Both the position numbers and the translations under genes were made by a program. From Calamus simplicifolius (lineage: Eukaryota; Streptophyta; Magnoliopsida; Arecales; Arecaceae), in the NCBI GenBank assembly GCA_900491605.1, contig UESW01001880.1:221315-285314 (forward strand): a stretch of 64,000 nucleotides of DNA, in the 5' to 3' direction. Below are positions 35,188-46,762 of this stretch, in pieces. Position 1 is the first letter of the stretch, and each line of letters begins with the position of its first letter. Under the pieces are notes generated by a model. That model did not search any database and was not told the DNA's origin. It saw nothing but the letters and a program-made list of their open reading frames with translations.

Positions 35188-35389
35188 AGAAAATTGACAC
35201 TAAATGTATTTGATATTGAAAATGTATTGAAGAAAATTAGATATTTTAATTTAATGTATTTGAGATTTTTTGGAATATGTTTGTATGATGAAAGTATTGG
35301 ATATTTATATGACATTATTGGATATTTCAATTTAATATTTTTAGAATTTTTCTGGAATGTTTGTATGATATATATACTACGTTTTCAAT

Positions 35390-35790
35390 ATCATAATGTA
35401 GTCTAAATGTACATAATAGACTACATTTTCTGATGAAAACATAGTCTAAATATATTTAAAGACTTTATTTTTTTTGCCTTTTAATTATTAAATGTATTTA
35501 AAGACTACGATTTTTGACCTTTAACTATAATTTATTATAATAATATAGTCTAAATGCATATAAAGACTACATTTTTTAACTTTTAACTACAATTTATGAT
35601 AATAAATGTAGTCTAAATGTATTTAAAGACTACATTTTTTTTATTTTTAACTACGTATTTTAAAATACTTTTAAACCGTAGTCTAAACCATGGATTTTTA
35701 ACTACGCTGGAATATTTAAGACTACACTAAACAAGACTACGTGTTTTAAAATCATTTTAACCGTAGTCTATATATAAAGACTACGAGTTC
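35390..35790. repeat. Clustered GTAGTCTAAA / AAGACTAC repeats, probable transposon subterminal region
   Basis: About a dozen copies of TAGTC and GACTAC in both orientations, in units such as AAATGTAGTCTAAATGTATT and AAAGACTACATTTT. The density and mixed orientation are typical of the subterminal region of a DNA transposon. I could not identify the terminal inverted repeat itself. Confidence 0.6.
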
Positions 35791-36379
35791 TGACTATATA
35801 AAATCCTCATGTACATTTTATAATTAAAAATATGATAATCTATATTGATATATTTTTAGTCCTACATTAATTATGCACTGAAAAGATTTAAAATAACTGC
35901 ATAGTATCAAGAAGTCCAAATAACACACAATCAAAACTGTCCTGCTATCATCATTTCGTAATATTATTTTTTTATAGCTTCTACTAATTTTGCATTCAAT
36001 TCCTTCTGGTCATCTCTAAAATCTAAATTATTCATGTGCAAAGCTAGGTCAGCTTTTTACTAGAAGAATCTTTGTTCATCTTATCATCTAAAGAATGCTC
36101 TGATGATTTATTCTCTTGTTCAAGGTAGCAACGTAATATTACTAAAGCCTGATCTCCTCTTACTTCTTCGACCTTTTGGCCTACAAGAAATTTTACAAAA
36201 AGATGATATATCTATAGCTATCAAAGAATTAAGACTTAGTCGGTCAAGTATAGCATTGTAAGCAGTAGTATTTTAACTGCCATAATGGTCATACTGACTA
36301 GTTCTTCTCTCACAATAGAAAGAAATAACTTCCTCGGCTTAGGCAGGTGTTCTTGTAAACCAATCAAAAGAGCATTAGT

Positions 36380-36490
36380 AAGTCTTAATCCCTCAGATTT
36401 ATATTCATTTTTTGAAAAACATCATAAAAGAAGACATGAACAGAACTATCATTATCAACTAATATTATTTTTACCCGAAAATTAGCATTA
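36380..36490 (-). pseudogene. Gypsy protease remnant
   Basis: The frame FRVKIILVDNDSSVHVFFYD then VFQKMN corresponds to the retropepsin active site (LVDNGSS...LFYDVF), with the catalytic glycine changed to Asp. A stop follows. The position downstream of gag on the same strand is as expected. Confidence 0.65.
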
Positions 36491-37189
36491 GTAATAGTAA
36501 TGATTAGAGTATCATCATGTGTAATCCCAATTCCCTAAAGATCTTCCTTTGAAAATGTAATGGTTAGCTCTTCAATCCTCTACTTTTTGTAAATAATTTC
36601 TCTACTATGATATATCGAGCATAAACCTTCTTGGCCAAGGAAGATTCTTCTCCAGCAACAACTCCTTCATGAATTATATTGATTACTCCAATTATTGATT
36701 AGTTGTTGGATCTTTCCTTTGCATGTTGATTAGTTTTTTTTTTATCATGTGAAGAGTGATGTTGAATGAATCAAGCAAGGTAACCTTATGTGATCAAATT
36801 CTCAATCTCATTCTTCAATTGCCAGCATTCCTCAATATCATAACTATGGTCATGATGAAAATAATAGTACTTGCTTTGATCTCTCTTTTTTAACATGAAC
36901 TTCATCTTTCTGACTCCTTGGGTTATAACTTTTCTTGCTAACCTACATTAAAATTTTAACATAGAAAGAATTAAGGAGTGTGTATTAGTTATACATATGA
37001 GAATATGTTTTTTTGGGCCATTGTTGCTCTTCTTGAGATGCTTGGTATTATTTTTTTGAAAGAATCTATTGTTTGAGGATTTCTTTTTAGGATGCTTTTT
37101 CATTGTTCAGACTTTCTTTTCCCTATGGATAGCTAAAGTTTCCTCTACATTGATAAAATGTTCAACTCAAGAGGAGCTTTCTCAAATCT

Positions 37190-37704
37190 TTAGGAAGTAT
37201 TAAAAAGACTAGAAGAAGAATTTCTCGAACCATTCATCAATGCAGCTACAATTACTGTGGTTTCTAGATCTCTAACCTCCATCATTTTAGAATCGAAGTA
37301 TTGCAAGAAATTTTTAGGAGTTTCATCTTTCTTTTGCTTTAATGTTATTAAAGAATCAAAGGTCTTTCTAAGCTTTCTACTACTTGTAAAGTGACCAACA
37401 AAATTTTTACTGAATTGATGAAAAGTATTGATTGAATTTGGTTTGAAATTGATGTAATAGGTATGGCTTTTTTGAGAGCAGCAGGAAAAACTTGGCATAG
37501 AATAGCATCAAGTGTATTATCTAATAATATGAGCGCTTTAAAACTTTTCAAGTGATCTAAGAGATTAGATGTACCATCATAACACTCCAGTTGTGACATC
37601 TTGAATTTTGAAGGACAAGGTATTACCATCGTTTCTTTGGTGACAAGCAGCTCAGTAGAAAGATTAAATTCTTTCGATGTCCCTGCCCCCTTGGTTTTGA
37701 ACAC
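37190..37704 (-). pseudogene. Gypsy gag remnant
   Basis: Two overlapping frames make one gag: 37704 onward reads PSKFKMSQLECYDGTSNLLD and HLKSFKALILLDNTLDAILC, then 37498-37190 reads NSINTFHQFSKNFVGHFTSS and LKQKKDETPKNFLQYFDSKM. This is a PF03732-type gag related to that of element 1 (LDPYDGTTDPLDHLESYKAI). A frameshift near 37450 joins the two frames. Confidence 0.75.
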
Positions 37705-38007
37705 GAAATATTATCTCACCAATCTTCTAATTTATTTCTTTGAACTTTTGATCAATTCAGTCATCATAGCTAGAATGACAATCAAGAGAATTTTCAAAGT
37801 ATTCTTCTTCCTTTCATTGATTTTGATTATTCCTTTGAATTTTTTCCCATCTCCTTTTCAGCTTCACTCAATGATATCCATGTTTCAAACCGATTTCTAG
37901 TTTGATGGGCCAACCTCTTGATTCTTTTGTCGAACTACTGTATTCTACATCTTCTTAATCTTGATGGTTTCACAGAGGATTTCTATCATTTATTTTTTGG
38001 GCCAATA

Positions 38008-38012
38008 GACTC
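38008..38012 (+). repeat. Target-site duplication GACTC, left copy
   Basis: Matches GACTC at 50324-50328 on the other side of element 1, proving that the two LTRs belong to one insertion. Confidence 0.9.
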
Positions 38013-38766
38013 TGATATGGATAATAAATAAAACAGTTAGAAAATAAAAAGTCGGCCCCTAGTCTAGGCGGCCCCCAGTCTTGGGCGGCCCCCAGTCTTG
38101 GGCGGCACCCAGAGTCTGGGCGGCCCCCAGTCCTGGGCGGCCCCCAGAGTCTGGGCGGCCCCCAGTCCTGGGCGGCCCCCAGAGTCCGGGCGGCCCCCAG
38201 CCCTGGGCGACCCCCAGAGTCTGGGCGGGCCCCAGTCCTGGGCAGCCCCCAGAGTCTGGGCGGCCCCCAGTCCTGGGCAGCCCCTAATTTAAAAATAATA
38301 CTAAACATGATAAACCATCATATTCGAAATAAAAATCGAGGAATGTTAAAATCATAGCGCTTTAAATGATTCGAATAAGACAAGCACTGAAATACCGTCG
38401 TTTATCTAGAAAAAGGAGATACTGAACTCCTGTTTTAGAGCCAGATGCCTTTTCTCTGATTCTGACATCCCCACCAACCCTGACATTCCCTTGGGATAAT
38501 CAAGGTCATCATGAAGATCTTTATCTTCATGAGCAAGTTTCTTAATACCTTTATTATTAATTATCAATGAATGATCACGTAGCGAAAAGAAATGGAGGAT
38601 GAACATTTATCCTACACGTGGACCTCTTGAATTAAACAAAAAACAATAATAATAAAATAAATAAAAGAAGGGGATAAAAAGGAGGAAGGAGAAGGCGGAG
38701 GGGGATTTTTTCCTTCAGAAAGAGATCTCATAGAAAAATAGAAAATCTGGTGATCCAGCATCAACA
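38013..38766 (+). repeat. 5' LTR of element 1
   Basis: Starts TGATATGGATAATAAAT and ends CCAGCATCAACA. 754 bp, shorter than the 3' LTR (842 bp) because it has fewer minisatellite units. It drives transcription of gag-pol in such elements. Confidence 0.92.
38056..38286. repeat. GGCGGCCCCCAG minisatellite in the 5' LTR, about 13 units
   Basis: Alternating 17- and 18-bp units (GGCGGCCCCCAGTCCTG and GGCGGCCCCCAGAGTCTG) forming a 35-bp higher-order period. The open frames through it on both strands are artefacts of low complexity. Confidence 0.9.
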
Positions 38767-38769
38767 GAT

Positions 38770-38787
38770 TGGTGCGCCAGGTAGGGG
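38770..38787 (+). other. Primer-binding site of element 1
   Basis: TGGTGCGCCAGGTAGGGG begins three bases after the LTR end, the usual position. I did not identify the matching tRNA. Confidence 0.75.
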
Positions 38788-38813
38788 CACATCGTCGGAG
38801 CAGTGAGATATAC

Positions 38814-39421
38814 ATGTTCTACGATTCTACGAACATGAGCTCGAGATCTCTGGAAGAAGATCCCACTGATTGGTCTGGGGGGCATCTTTCGCCTCCCAAT
38901 CATGATTTCACAACTCTTGGCCCTTCTCAGCCGGTGAAATCGAACCCTCTGGTTCTTTCTTCACCACTGCCGGCTCCGGCTATTCCTCAAGATCCACTGC
39001 TGATCCTCACCCAGCAAGTCCAGACTCTCGTGGGGATGGTTCAACAGATGCAAGAACAGCACTCTCGAGGAGTCCGACAATGGCTCGAGCAGCCTCTATT
39101 TCCTAGGTCGGCTACTCCTGTTAGCCGACAATCAGCTCGAGGAAGATCTCCTCCGACAAAGCCTCTCCGCCCTTATTCCCAGGAAGGCGGTGCTCCCAAA
39201 ACTCCCACGATGGCTCGCGCTCTTTGTCCCATTCCCCCAGCAGCCCACCTACCGAACGACGATGGGGGAAGGAACCTTATATAGAGCATCGCCGGTGGCA
39301 TCATCAGTCTCCTTCCAGCTCTCCTGAACCAGCCGGAGGAAGTATAACCGATAGAATGGAAAAGCGTCTTGAAGAGCAAGATCGCCGGCTGGAAGAACTC
39401 AGTCAAAGGATTAATAATTAG
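38814..39421 (+). pseudogene. Element 1 gag, N-terminal part
   Basis: From ATG at 38814 (MFYDSTNMSSRSLEEDPTDW) the frame covers a proline/serine-rich region with a glutamine-rich helix (LTQQVQTLVGMVQQMQEQHS). A frameshift between 39224 and 39284 moves to a frame ending EKRLEEQDRRLEELSQRINN before TAG at 39421. A run of nine C at 39441-39449 then shifts into the gag core. This was originally one ORF. Confidence 0.7.
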
Positions 39422-39465
39422 CCGGGGTCGGATTACGACACCCCCCCCCTCTCACTCGACGGGTT

Positions 39466-40194
39466 ATGGAAGAACCCATTCCAAGGAGATTCCGATTTCC
39501 TCAATTAGACCCCTATGACGGCACCACTGACCCCCTAGATCATCTGGAGAGCTATAAGGCTATCATGCAGGTCCAAGGAGCAACGGATACCCTCTTATGC
39601 GTTGCCTTCCCAGCCACCCTTCGTAAGGCGGCCCGTGTTTGGTATTCTCGTCTGCCCTCACGTAGTGTTGACTCTTTTCGACAACTGGAGAGATCTTTTT
39701 TGGCTCACTTCGACGCCTGTCATAAAATTCCTCGAGTGGAAGATAGCTTATTCTCCGTGCAGCAGCAAGAAGGAGAATCTTTGAAAGACTTTATAACCCG
39801 TTTCAAAGTAGCGGCCCTAGAAGTTTATCATCTTGAAGATGCCGTAGCCGCTTTGGCTCTGAAACGGGGGCTCCGACCCTCCCGTTTTACTTATTCTTTA
39901 GACAAAAGACCTCCTTCTTCTTATGCTGATCTCCTGAGCCGTGCACAGAAGTACATCCGCGCCAACAAAGCTGATTCATCCAGGAGAGGTGCACAAGGGA
40001 GAACTAGCAAAAGATCCGCTCGCTCAGAGTTGAACGGACCTCCTTCCAAGAAGCCCGAGCCCTTGCGCCGACCAATTGACCACCGCAAGAGCCAGACTCC
40101 CAGAGAGGACCATCTTACACCTCTCTTAGCACCCCGGACTCACATCCTCATGAAATTGAAAACGAGCCTTATTTACGGCGTCCGCCCCCGTTGA
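39466..40194 (+). pseudogene. Element 1 gag core
   Basis: PF03732-type gag: FRFPQLDPYDGTTDPLDHLE, LLCVAFPATLRKAARVWYSR, VDSFRQLERSFLAHF and QQQEGESLKDFITRFKVAAL. It is followed by a basic linker. The frame shifts at about 40140 into the zinc-knuckle region (phrase PHEIENEPYLRRPPPLKKGT in the next frame). Confidence 0.85.
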
Positions 40195-41297
40195 AGAAGG
40201 GCACTGCCCGCGACAGAAGTCGCTATTGCCGTTTCCATAGGGATTATGGCCACGACACCGAAGAATGTCGAAACCTGAAGCAGGCCATCGAGGAGCTAAT
40301 TCAGAGGGGATATCTTGGGCAATACATCCAGAAGAAAGAGGCTCCTCCCGTACCAGCTTTGATGGGACCTCCTCCTGCTCAAGCTAATATTGACAACACC
40401 CCAACAGAAAGGATGGTGGGCATGATTTCCCGCAAAAAAGCCTCATCTTCCAAGAGACCGAGGGGAGTCGAAGGAGTAGATGATGTAATCCCTTCTAAGG
40501 GAAATATAGCGGGGAGTAATGTTGTAAAAGATGATAGCGTCATCGTTTCAATGACGGTCGTTAGGCATCCTATAAAAAGAATCTTAATTGACAGTGGGAG
40601 CTCCGCTAATGTGCTTACTTATGATGCATTTCTTCGGATGAATTTATCTCTGGATTCTCTTCGGCCCGTAGCCGTCCCTCTAGTTGGTTTCACTGGAGAC
40701 TCTATACGGGTGGAAGGCGAGATTACTTTGCCAGCTACGGCAGGATCGCCGCCATGTCAAAGCACGGTTATGCTGGATTTTTTGGTAGTTCGGGTCCCCC
40801 TGGCTTACAACGCCATTCTTGGCCGTCCCGGCTTGAACATGTTAGATGCAGTTATATCTACTAAGCGCCTATTGGTGCAGTTCCCTACCAAGCAAGGAGT
40901 TGGTGTGATGCATGGAGAGGTAGACTCGGTTAGACCCTGCTATCATTTAGCCCCTAGTCCCCAAATGGCTAATATTCCTCCGGTTGCTGAGTCATTTGAC
41001 CCTAGAGAAGTCGAGCGGAGAGGAGAGCCAGTGGAGCTTCTGATATCTTACCCCCTGGGAGATGATCCCACTAAGATCGTGCAAATCGGTGAGCTCCTCT
41101 TCCCTGAAGTCCGGGATCAACTCCTAGCCTTCTTATTAATGAATGCAGATGTCTTTGCCTGGAAAGTAACGGATATGGTCGGGATTCCTCCGGAGGTGAT
41201 TACTCATCAACTTAATATTAACCCAAGCTGCCGCCTTGTTGCCAGAAGAAAAGGAGTTTTGCTCCTGAGCGGCAGAAGGTCATCGATGAGGAGGTAG
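40191..41297 (+). pseudogene. Element 1 zinc knuckle, protease and RT start
   Basis: Begins with a knuckle-like CRFHRDYGHDTEEC (residues 13-26), then ECRNLKQAIEELIQRGYL. The retropepsin has ILIDSGSSANVLTYDAFLRM with intact DSGSS, then VRVPLAYNAILGRPGLN. The C-terminal part LFPEVRDQLLAFLLMNADVF begins the RT N-terminus. A frameshift at about 41240 (after INPSCRLVARRK) breaks the polyprotein. This 368-codon piece is itself open, so the protease could fold if made. Confidence 0.85.
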
Positions 41298-42391
41298 ACA
41301 AATTGCTCATGGCCGGTCATATTCGAGAAGCACAATATCCTGATTGGCTAGCCAATGTGGTTATGGTTCGGAAAGCCAGCGGAGGATGAAGAATATGCAT
41401 CGACTACACAGATCTTAATAAAGCTTGTCCTAAGGACAGTTTTCCATTACCCCGGATCGACCAGTTAGTAGATTCGACGTCTGGTTATGAACTCCTTAGC
41501 TTCATGGATGCCTTCTCAGGGTATAATCAGATAAAATTGGACCCCTCAGATGAAGAGCATACTTCTTTCATCACCGAGAAGGGCATTTATTGTTATAAAG
41601 TAATGCCCTTCGGGTTGAAGAATGCAGGAGCTACCTATCAGAGGCTAATGAACAAAGTTTTTAAAGACCAGCTCGGCCGCAATATGGAAGTATATGTAGA
41701 TGATATGTTGACAAAAAGCACCTGTGCCACTGACCATGTCGCCGACCTGCAGGAAACTTTCCACAACCTCCGGCTCCATAGAATAAAGCTCAACCCGCGC
41801 AAATGTGCATTTGGAGTTACTGCAGGGAAATTCTTGGGTTTCTTAGTTACCCGGCGGGGGATTGAAGCAAACCCAGAGAAAATTCAAGCCATTCTCAACA
41901 TGAGACGGCCTATGTGTAAGAAGGAGGTACAACAACTCACCGACAGGATAGTAGCATTAAGTCGATTTTTGTTCAGGTCAGCTGAAAGATGTTTACCTTT
42001 TTTCAAGGTCTTGCGTAAAGCAAACAGCTTCGAGTGGACAAATGACTGTCAACAAGCTTTTGAAGAACTTAAGGAGTTCTTATCCACACCGCCCCTGTTG
42101 TCCAAACCGGAGGAAGGAGAGAAGCTCTTCCTTTATCTTGCGGCTTCCTTGGAAGACGTTAGTTCCGTTCTGGTGCGTGTCGGCGACCATGCCGTTCAAC
42201 GACCTGTATATTATACCAGCAAGGTGCTTCACGGTGCAGAAGAGAGATATTTCAAAATGGAGAAGGTCATTTTCGCTTTATTTGTTTCTGCTCGACGACT
42301 TAGACCTTACTTTCAAGCCCATCCTATAGTCGTCCTCACTGATCAACCTCTCAGAGCTATTTGTCACGGCCAGACACTTCTGGCCGGTTAG
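41298..42391 (+). pseudogene. Element 1 reverse transcriptase and RNase H
   Basis: After the frameshift: LLMAGHIREAQYPDWLANVV, a TGA near 41387 in place of a Trp, DYTDLNKACPKDSFPLPRID, then the 295-codon frame from 41504 with SFITEKGIYCYKVMPFGLKN, VYVDDMLTKS (active-site YVDD), GKFLGFLVTRRGIEANPEKI and the RNase H-like YLAASLEDVSSVLVR, LRPYFQAHPIVVLTDQPLR. A one-base loss at about 42355 ends the frame. Confidence 0.88.
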
Positions 42392-42395
42392 CCAA

Positions 42396-42824
42396 GTGGG
42401 CCATCAAATTAGGGAAGTTCGACTTATCATTTCAGCCCAGAGCATCTTTGAAATCCAGGTCTTGGCTGATTTTCTAGTAGAGTGCACCTTGTCTGAGCAG
42501 CATCAAGAAGAACTCCCTCGGATCCTTTCGGACACTGAGGGGGAGGATGATGAAGCATGGGCCCTCCACGTCGATGGAGCCTCTAACTCACAAGGTAGCG
42601 GAGCTGGTCTCATTCTCGCTAGCCCAGAAGGTGCAGTACTAGAATATGCTCTTCGTTTCCTCTTTGAAGCCACCAACAATCAAGCTGAATATGAGGCTTT
42701 ACTGACCGGAATCAAACTAGCGCAGGGGATGGGAATCAAGAATCTCTGGGTTTTCACTGACTCACAGCTTATTTCCACCCAAGTGGCAGGGGAGTATGAG
42801 GCTCGGGACCCTATCATGTTCTAA
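42396..42824 (+). pseudogene. Element 1 second, archaeal-type RNase H
   Basis: Reads VLADFLVECTLSEQHQEE, then WALHVDGASNSQGSGAGLIL (first Asp in HVDGAS), FEATNNQAEYEALLTGIKLA (Glu) and LWVFTDSQLISTQV (second Asp). This extra RNase H domain is characteristic of the Tat lineage. A TAA at 42822 replaces the Trp of the phrase DPIMSWYLSKV seen in element 2. Confidence 0.85.
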
Positions 42825-43753
42825 TATCTGAACAAGGTCAGATTATTAATTCCCTTATTAGATCACTTCACCATCAGTTATATACCCAGAGGTGAAAATG
42901 CTAGGGCCGATATGTTAGCCCGACTTGCTACCTCAGTGGATAGTGCCATGGGCAAAACCTACATCGAGTACCTGGAAACACCTAGTATCGAAGCTACTGA
43001 GGAAGCTTTGCCCATTATCCAAGAAGAAACCTGGATGGAATCTTATATCCGGTATTTGAAAGATGGCGTTCTCCCAGTTGGTCGTGAAGAAGCTAAGCTG
43101 CTTAAGCGGAGAGCTTCTAAATTTGTACTGCTTGAAGGCCAACTTTACAAGAAATCTTTCTCTTAGCCTCTCCTCAAATGTGTTAATTCGGTTGATGCGG
43201 ATTATATCCTTAGAGAAATTCATGAAGGCATCTGTGAAAATCACTCCGGAGGCCGATCTCTAGCATGCAAGGCCCTCCGACAAGGATATTACTGGCTCAC
43301 CATGCAAGAGGATGCAACCGAACTAGTGAAAAGATGTGATCAATGCCAGCGGTATGCCTACATTCAGCGGCAACCATCTTCTCAGTTAAATTCTCTTTCT
43401 GCTCCCTGGCCCTTCGCTCAGTGGGGCATGGACATCCTCAGCCCTTTCCCTCCGGCATCAGGACAACGAAAATTCCTACTAGTAGCTGTTGATTATTTTA
43501 CTAAATGGGTCGAGGCTGAAGCACTCGCTAAAATCACTGAGGCCAAGGTCAAAACCTTTTTCTGGAAAGCCATTATTTGTCGATACGGCATACCACACAC
43601 CCTCATCACTGACAATGGCCGACAGCTTGATAACAACACCTTCCGGACTTTCTGTACTGATCTTGGCATCATGCAACGATTTACCTCCGTCGGCCATCCC
43701 CAATCTAATGGAGAGGCTGAGGTTACAAATCGCATGATACTGCGGGGACTAAG
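42825..43753 (+). pseudogene. Element 1 integrase, upstream half
   Basis: Contains FTISYIPRGENARADMLARL (tether), a TAG at 43165, then the HHCC zinc-binding domain (HEGICENHSGGRSLACKALR, RCDQCQRYAYIQ). The core follows with WPFAQWGMDILSPFPP (Asp), LITDNGRQLDNNTFRTF (Asp) and GHPQSNGEAEVTNRMILRGL (Glu). The reading frame is cut at 43753 by a solo LTR and resumes at 44972. Confidence 0.88.
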
Positions 43754-44971
43754 TGTTGGGGAGCGCGGAATACCCCCAAGATCATGGCTATAGCGTATAT
43801 GAGTAATGCAAAAATCTTTTACCGTTCTAATCTATGAGTATGAGATTATACCTTCAGACTTGAACGCTGGAACACTTGATTTGATTGCTCGACCTCAACC
43901 TTTTGGCCTTCCGCCGTATTCCCGAAATACCTGCTTCTCTCACAAGATGGTGGGATCTCTCTCGGCCGACCTAGGGTTTCTTGCTTTTCTTTTTTCTCAA
44001 AAGCGTAACCCTAGCAACCAATTGAGAGGGTATTTATAGGGCTACAACAGGGACCTAATAGGCAAATATGAAAAGGACTTCCCACGTAATCAAATCTCCT
44101 AATCCTATCCCGGGTTAGGATTTAATTACGTAAATTATAATTCATTCCACTAAAGAATTATAATTGTACTCCTAATCATATTCGAATTTATATTTTCGAG
44201 CCTTAATATTAAATACTTATTATCTCCCCACGTTAAGATTACAGATATCCACCAATTAAATTTAAATACTGACAATATAATTTAATTGGCTGTTATTATC
44301 CTTGAGACTTATCCACTTAACTTATTTGACGTATCGGATTCAAAATCCACTTGCAAGATTTGATACGATCAAAACTTATAAGCTTTCTCAAGGGGATATC
44401 ATCAGTCCAAATTAACCGGACGTGGATTCCTTCAACTATTAATATTCACCATATACATAATGTTATTGCCCAACCCACTGAGTTTATTGACTCATATAGA
44501 ATCTCACTCTATGTGTAATCAAAGCAATAAACACTACATACACGTGTCTAGAAATAGAATTCAGATTAAGAGCATAAGTAATCATAATATTCATGAGTTC
44601 TAAATTATTTTATAAAGTCAGTATAAAATAATCAACTCAACTGGGTCCTGTTCAATACACACAAAGTGTACTAGCACAAATAGTTAGAATAAACCATTCC
44701 CCGTAGTCAAGACAGACCTACTTAAATTTGTGTTACAGCTCTACTGATGGTGTGTCCAATTCCATCTAAAACTGTGAACAATAAACTTGTATTCCAAAAG
44801 AACCGATGATCTAGTCTTCTGTGTGTAAGCCGTACTCTACACACTAGATCAAATACTCTTTGAAAATACTAGACACATGCACATATATATAAATGGCACA
44901 CATTGCTCAAAATGAATTCTCATTAAAAATGTAAAGACATAAAGCATATCTTTTAGTCTATATCTCTATCA
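43754..44971 (-). mobile_element. Solo LTR inserted in element 1 integrase
   Basis: 1,218 bp, TGTTGGGGAGCG...CTCTATCA, flanked by CTAAG at 43749-43753 and 44972-44976. Removing it and one CTAAG gives an in-frame GLRTRLDTSKGRW, matching GLRTKLDASKGRW in element 2, so the borders are exact. The minus strand shows CCCTATAAATACCC near 44040 followed by AACCCTAG-type leader sequence, so I infer minus orientation. It has no coding capacity. It is a different LTR family from the others in the window. Confidence 0.88.
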
Positions 44972-45486
44972 CTAAGGACCAGACTGGATACGTCCAAAGG
45001 AAGGTGGGTAGAAGAGCTCCCGAGTGTACTCTGGGCGTACCACACAACTCCCAGAACACCAACAAGAGAAACGCCATTCAACATGATTTTTGGTTCTGAA
45101 GCTGTTATTCCTGTCGAAATTGGCTTACCAAGTAGTCGAGTGGAATCATACAACGAAGCAGACAACCTCCCTAATTTAAGAGCCAATCTTGACCTTATAG
45201 ATGAAGCAAGAGATCGGGCTCGAATCAAAATGGTGGCCTACCACAGCAGGTGGCGAAGTATTATAATACCCGCGTCCGCTCGAAGAGCTTCCGATAGGGA
45301 GATTTAGTTCTGAGAAAAGCTTCGGTATCCAAACCAACAGAAGGGGGCAAATTATCTCCAAACTGGGAAGGGCCCTACCGGGTAGAAGAAGTCCTTCACC
45401 GTGGAGCATACCGGCTTGAAGACCTAAATGGACGACTAATCCCCCGAACGTGGAACGCAGACAATCTCCGGCCATACTACCAATAA
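44972..45486 (+). pseudogene. Element 1 integrase, downstream half and pol end
   Basis: Reads WVEELPSVLWAYHTTPRTPT, FNMIFGSEAVIPVEIGLPSS and LIDEARDRARIKMVAYHSRW. After a frameshift at about 45245 it reads VAKYYNTRVRSKSFR, a TAG at about 45293, GDLVLRKASVSKPTEGGKLS, NWEGPYRVEE and RTWNADNLRPYYQ, ending in TAA at 45484-45486. It has no chromodomain, as expected for Tat elements. Confidence 0.85.
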
Positions 45487-45554
45487 TGTAATGTATTTAT
45501 TCAAATATTAAATGAGCTTACACATTTGAGCGCATATTTTTAGACAATTCTTCA

Positions 45555-46340
45555 AGGCGGCTCGGCGGCCCTACAGTCCAAAGGACACCCCCAGGCCGGT
45601 ATAACCTACCCCTGAGGAGGTTCAAGTCCGTGACTCAAGCGGCCCCGAATCACGCTCTCCAATGAATAGGCGTCTCGATGGCCCTACAGTCCAAAGGACA
45701 CTCCTAGGCCGGTATAACCTACCCCTGAGGAGGTTCAAGTCCGTGACTCAAGCGGCCCCAAATCACGCTCTCCAATGAATAGGCATCTCGATGGCCCTAC
45801 AGTCTAAAGGACACCCCCAGGCCGGTATAACCTACCCTGAGGAGGTTCAAGTCCGTGACTCAAGCGGCCCTGAATCACGCTCTCCAATGAACAGGCGGCT
45901 CGACGGCCCTATAGTCCAAAGGACACCCCTAGGGCGGTATAACCTACCCCTGAGGAGGTTCAAGTCCATGACTCAAGCGGCCCCAAATCACGCTCTCCAA
46001 TGAATAGGCGGCTCGGCGGCCCTACAGTCCAAAGGACACCCCCAGGGCGGTATAACCTACCCCTGAGGAGGTTCAAGTCCGTGACTCAAGCGGCCCCGAA
46101 TCACGCTCTCCAATGAATAGGCAGCTCGGCGGCCCTACAGTCCAAAGGACACCCCCAGGCCGGTATAACCTACCCCTGAGAAGGTTCAAGTCCGTGACTC
46201 AAGCGGCCCCGAATCACGCTCTCCAATGAATAGGCATCTTGACGGCCTTACAGTCCAAAGAATGCCCCCAAACTGATATGACTCACTCTTGAGGAGGTTT
46301 AAATCCTTGGCTCGAGCAGCCTCGACTTAGACGGTTTCGA
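45555..46340. repeat. 113-bp tandem repeat of element 1, about 6.5 copies
   Basis: CTACAGTCCAAAGGACAC recurs at 45571, 45684, 45797, 45909, 46022, 46135 and (degraded) 46247. Units contain GGCCGGTATAACCTACCCC and GAGGAGGTTCAAGTCCGTGA. It lies directly after the pol stop. The unit aligns in two blocks with the 141-bp unit at the same place in element 2. Confidence 0.9.
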
Positions 46341-46762
46341 GTCACGCCCATAGGCAGATACTCGATTACCCTCGAGGTACGATTCTGCGAAAATGCCAAG
46401 TGGCCCCACAATCCTAGGAGCATCGTGCCTCCTTGGACCTAAGATTAGCTCCCCTGCAGGGACCCCTAAACTTACATCTTAATACGACACACCGGAAAGC
46501 GACCCGGAGATTTGGACTTAATGCCAACTCTTGGACGGATTTCCTAATCCGTAAGTAGGAATCAGGAATCAAACAAATGAAATATTAAATGACATCGAAT
46601 AAACAAAAGGTAGCACCTGCTCATTTAAAGTCAATCTACTAGAAAATTTTATAAAATATCGTCAATAAACTGACATTTAGTTACAAAAGAAGTCCTTTAA
46701 AAGGACCAAGTCAAGAACAGAAAAGCTAAAGCTAAAATCAAAATAAACTTAGGCGTCCTCTA
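46341..46762. other. Spacer between tandem repeat and antisense gene
   Basis: No gene. It contains the presumed 3' untranslated region of the antisense gene and degraded repeat sequence (to about 46400). Confidence 0.4.

Larger units (their letters stand above)
35900..38007 (-). mobile_element. Old Ty3/gypsy element, 3' part (minus strand), split by element 1
   Basis: Minus-strand gag and protease remnants lie to the left of element 1, and their upstream continuation lies to the right at 50329. The two halves are separated exactly at the GACTC duplication of element 1. All frames are broken. No LTR or RT of this element was recognised. Confidence 0.65.

Noticed and set aside
45555..46340. 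Possible CRISPR-like array
   Set aside because: Whole 113-bp units are repeated without unique spacers, in a plant retrotransposon.
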